Assembly: GCF_018402495.1 (NCBI RefSeq)
Contig: NZ_JAGYIU010000001.1
Coordinates: 1 to 64,000 of the forward strand
Direction of reading: 5' to 3'
DNA: 64,000 bases
Source of the DNA: Pseudoalteromonas sp.
GTDB taxonomy: Bacteria > Pseudomonadota > Gammaproteobacteria > Enterobacterales > Alteromonadaceae
Each line of letters begins with the position of its first letter. The first letter of the stretch is position 1. Under the pieces are notes generated by a model that was given only the letters and a program-made list of their open reading frames with translations, was not told where the DNA came from and searched no databases. Below, one piece after another: positions 62,618 to 64,000 of this stretch. A program made the position numbers and the translations under genes.

Positions 62618-64000
62618 TTAGATCTCTTTAAGCGGTTTTTCAGCGGCTTGCTGATCAAGTTTTTGCTGTAAAAACTCTGGCGATTGTGTATTACGTGCTA
62701 GTGCATAATAAGCCGCGGGTACTACAAATAGTGTTAATATAGTGGCTACCGTTACTCCAGTAAACACCACCACACCAATAACCATTCTGCTTTCTGAGCC
62801 TGGGCCTGAAGCCAATACTAAAGGTACAGCACTCATAACCGTTGTTAGGGAGGTCATAATAATAGGGCGCAAGCGCTGTGTAGCCGCTTGTAAAATGGCC
62901 TCACTAAACTCTACACCTTTATCACGTAACTGGTTGGTAAATTCAACAATGAGTATACCGTTTTTAGCACTTAACCCAATGAGCATTACAATGCCTATTT
63001 GACTGTATATATTAAGCGTTAACCCCATGCTCCACAGGCCAAACATGGCCCCCATTAAACCAAGTGGCACAGTTAGCATAATAACAAGTGGATGCATAAA
63101 ACTTTCAAACTGCGCTGCCAGCACTAAGAAGGTTACGGTCAGTGCTAGCACAAACACATAGGTCATGGCTGAGGCTCCTTCATAAAACAATTGCGACTCA
63201 CCTTTGTAGTCAATGGCACCATCAATGTCGTTTTCCTCTGTGGCAACCTTGTTTAAAAAGTTGAGTGCTTGTTCTAGGGTGTACCCTTCAGCTAGATTAG
63301 CGCTTAAAGTGATTGCACGCATACGGTTATAACGGTTTAAACGTGAAGCGGTGGCTTCTTCTTTTAAGCTAATAAGGCTATCAAGAGGAACAAGCTCATC
63401 ACTTCGTGATTTTAAATATATATTTGAAATATCAGTTGGGTTTGCAAAGTCCTCTTTTGTCCCTTTTAAAATTACATCGTATTCTTCACCGCGGTCAATA
63501 AAAGTAGTAACACGACGCTGACCAAGCATGGTCTCGAGAGTGCGTCCTACATCAGAGACGGATACCCCTAAATCGGCAGCTTTGTTTTTATCAATGCTGA
63601 CTAAAAACTGTGGGAAGGTTTCTTTATAATCATGATCAATACGCACTAATCCAGGGTTTTTTTCAGCGCGTTTAATAATTCTATCTCGCCAATCGGCAAG
63701 TTGAGCATAATCATTACCTTGCAAAACAAATTCAATAGGGCGAGATGAACCACCTCCGCCAATACCACGGCGCATAATAGCAAATGCACGAACGTCGGTG
63801 ACCTCTTGCATTTTGCCGCTTATTTCATCCATGACTTCCCATGTTGAGCGTTTACGTTTATCCCAATCAGCCATGCCAACAATGGCTACGCCGCCACTTC
63901 CCCCCCAGCCTGGCACGCGAACGAGCACTCGGCTCAGTTCGCCAGATTCTGAATAAGGTAATAAGTGTTCTTCAATTTTTGCCATATTAGCGGCGTTGTT
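62618..64000 (-). CDS. RND-family efflux pump permease, C-terminal part (runs off window)
   Basis: The frame stays open to the window edge, so this is the last 460 codons of a ~1030-residue HAE1-type inner-membrane pump subunit. Visible parts are the second periplasmic (porter) domain (residues about 1-270 here, with VGMADWDKR, LGVSVSDVGRTLETMLGQRRVTTF) and transmembrane helices 8-12 (YVFVLALTVTFLVLAAQFESFMHPLVIM, GIVMLIGLSAKNGILIVEFTNQLRDKG). The conserved AQFES, AKNGILIVEF and QRLRPIIMT motifs place it with AcrB-like multidrug pumps. Its substrate and partners lie outside the window. Confidence 0.93.
   Translation of the reverse strand, partial: NNAANMAKIEEHLLPYSESGELSRVLVRVPGWGGSGGVAIVGMADWDKRKRSTWEVMDEISGKMQEVTDVRAFAIMRRGIGGGGSSRPIEFVLQGNDYAQLADWRDRIIKRAEKNPGLVRIDHDYKETFPQFLVSIDKNKAADLGVSVSDVGRTLETMLGQRRVTTFIDRGEEYDVILKGTKEDFANPTDISNIYLKSRSDELVPLDSLISLKEEATASRLNRYNRMRAITLSANLAEGYTLEQALNFLNKVATEENDIDGAIDYKGESQLFYEGASAMTYVFVLALTVTFLVLAAQFESFMHPLVIMLTVPLGLMGAMFGLWSMGLTLNIYSQIGIVMLIGLSAKNGILIVEFTNQLRDKGVEFSEAILQAATQRLRPIIMTSLTTVMSAVPLVLASGPGSESRMVIGVVVFTGVTVATILTLFVVPAAYYALARNTQSPEFLQQKLDQQAAEKPLKEI

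Overview
The window reads as chromosomal DNA of a marine gammaproteobacterium of the Alteromonadales, most likely Pseudoalteromonas. This rests on AT-rich coding sequence and on gene content and order: mltF/purL, ydbH-ynbE-ydbL, kbl-tdh beside LPS-core genes, ubiC-ubiA, tsaD/plsY/folB/folK/uppP, an argE/argCBFGH cluster with an argH-acetyltransferase fusion, and PanP instead of PanD. The species is inferred, not proven. No rRNA or tRNA gene and no CRISPR array were seen.

Layout. 1-0.5 kb: 3' end of a group II intron and a terminator. 0.5-9.3 kb: housekeeping genes glsA, gsk, tadA, a small unannotated basic ORF, mltF and purL. 9.4-12.4 kb: the ydbH-ynbE-ydbL envelope-bridge operon. 12.4-23.5 kb: an LPS inner-core region (waaA, gmhA, hldE, a decapitated glycosyltransferase, kdkA, a GT9 heptosyltransferase, gmhB), cut up by two copies of a ~360-bp MITE. 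The second MITE copy carries an IS50/Tn5-like element and an IS630-family element. 23.7-28.6 kb: kbl-tdh, an IS30-family element, glpE-glpG and an orphan FliL-like gene. 29-35.5 kb: ubiC-ubiA, a 2OG-Fe(II) oxygenase, a LysR regulator, small DUF proteins, tsaD and plsY. 35.7-41.9 kb: folB-folK-uppP, then mpl-ubiX-yadG-yadH-TrmB-like methyltransferase. 41.9-45.7 kb: a degenerate GGDEF/EAL protein and panP. 45.7-52.9 kb: the arginine cluster with an ArgR operator. 53.2-54.9 kb: a small accessory patch with a 65-aa protein and two paralogous five-helix membrane proteins. 54.9-64 kb: coaD, a TetR regulator, thiI, panE-like, vanZ-like, yajQ, a heptanucleotide tandem repeat, a cobalamin riboswitch with btuB, msrA, and the 3' part of an RND pump gene that runs off the window.

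How genes work together. GmhA, HldE and GmhB cover the steps from sedoheptulose-7-phosphate to ADP-D-glycero-heptose. WaaA, KdkA and the GT9 enzyme then act on Kdo and heptose of the inner core. The arginine cluster runs from acetylglutamyl phosphate to arginine, and the ArgH-fused acetyltransferase can supply the first step. PanP, the PanE-like reductase and CoaD all serve coenzyme A. The riboswitch ties BtuB production to intracellular cobalamin.

No complete new defence or biosynthetic system is evident. The best leads for something undescribed are the paralogous membrane-protein patch (53.2-54.9 kb), the LexA-like passenger gene inside the IS630 element, the nested MITE/IS structure in the LPS region, the 24-bp palindrome between kdkA and the heptosyltransferase gene, and the 56-codon basic ORF beside tadA.
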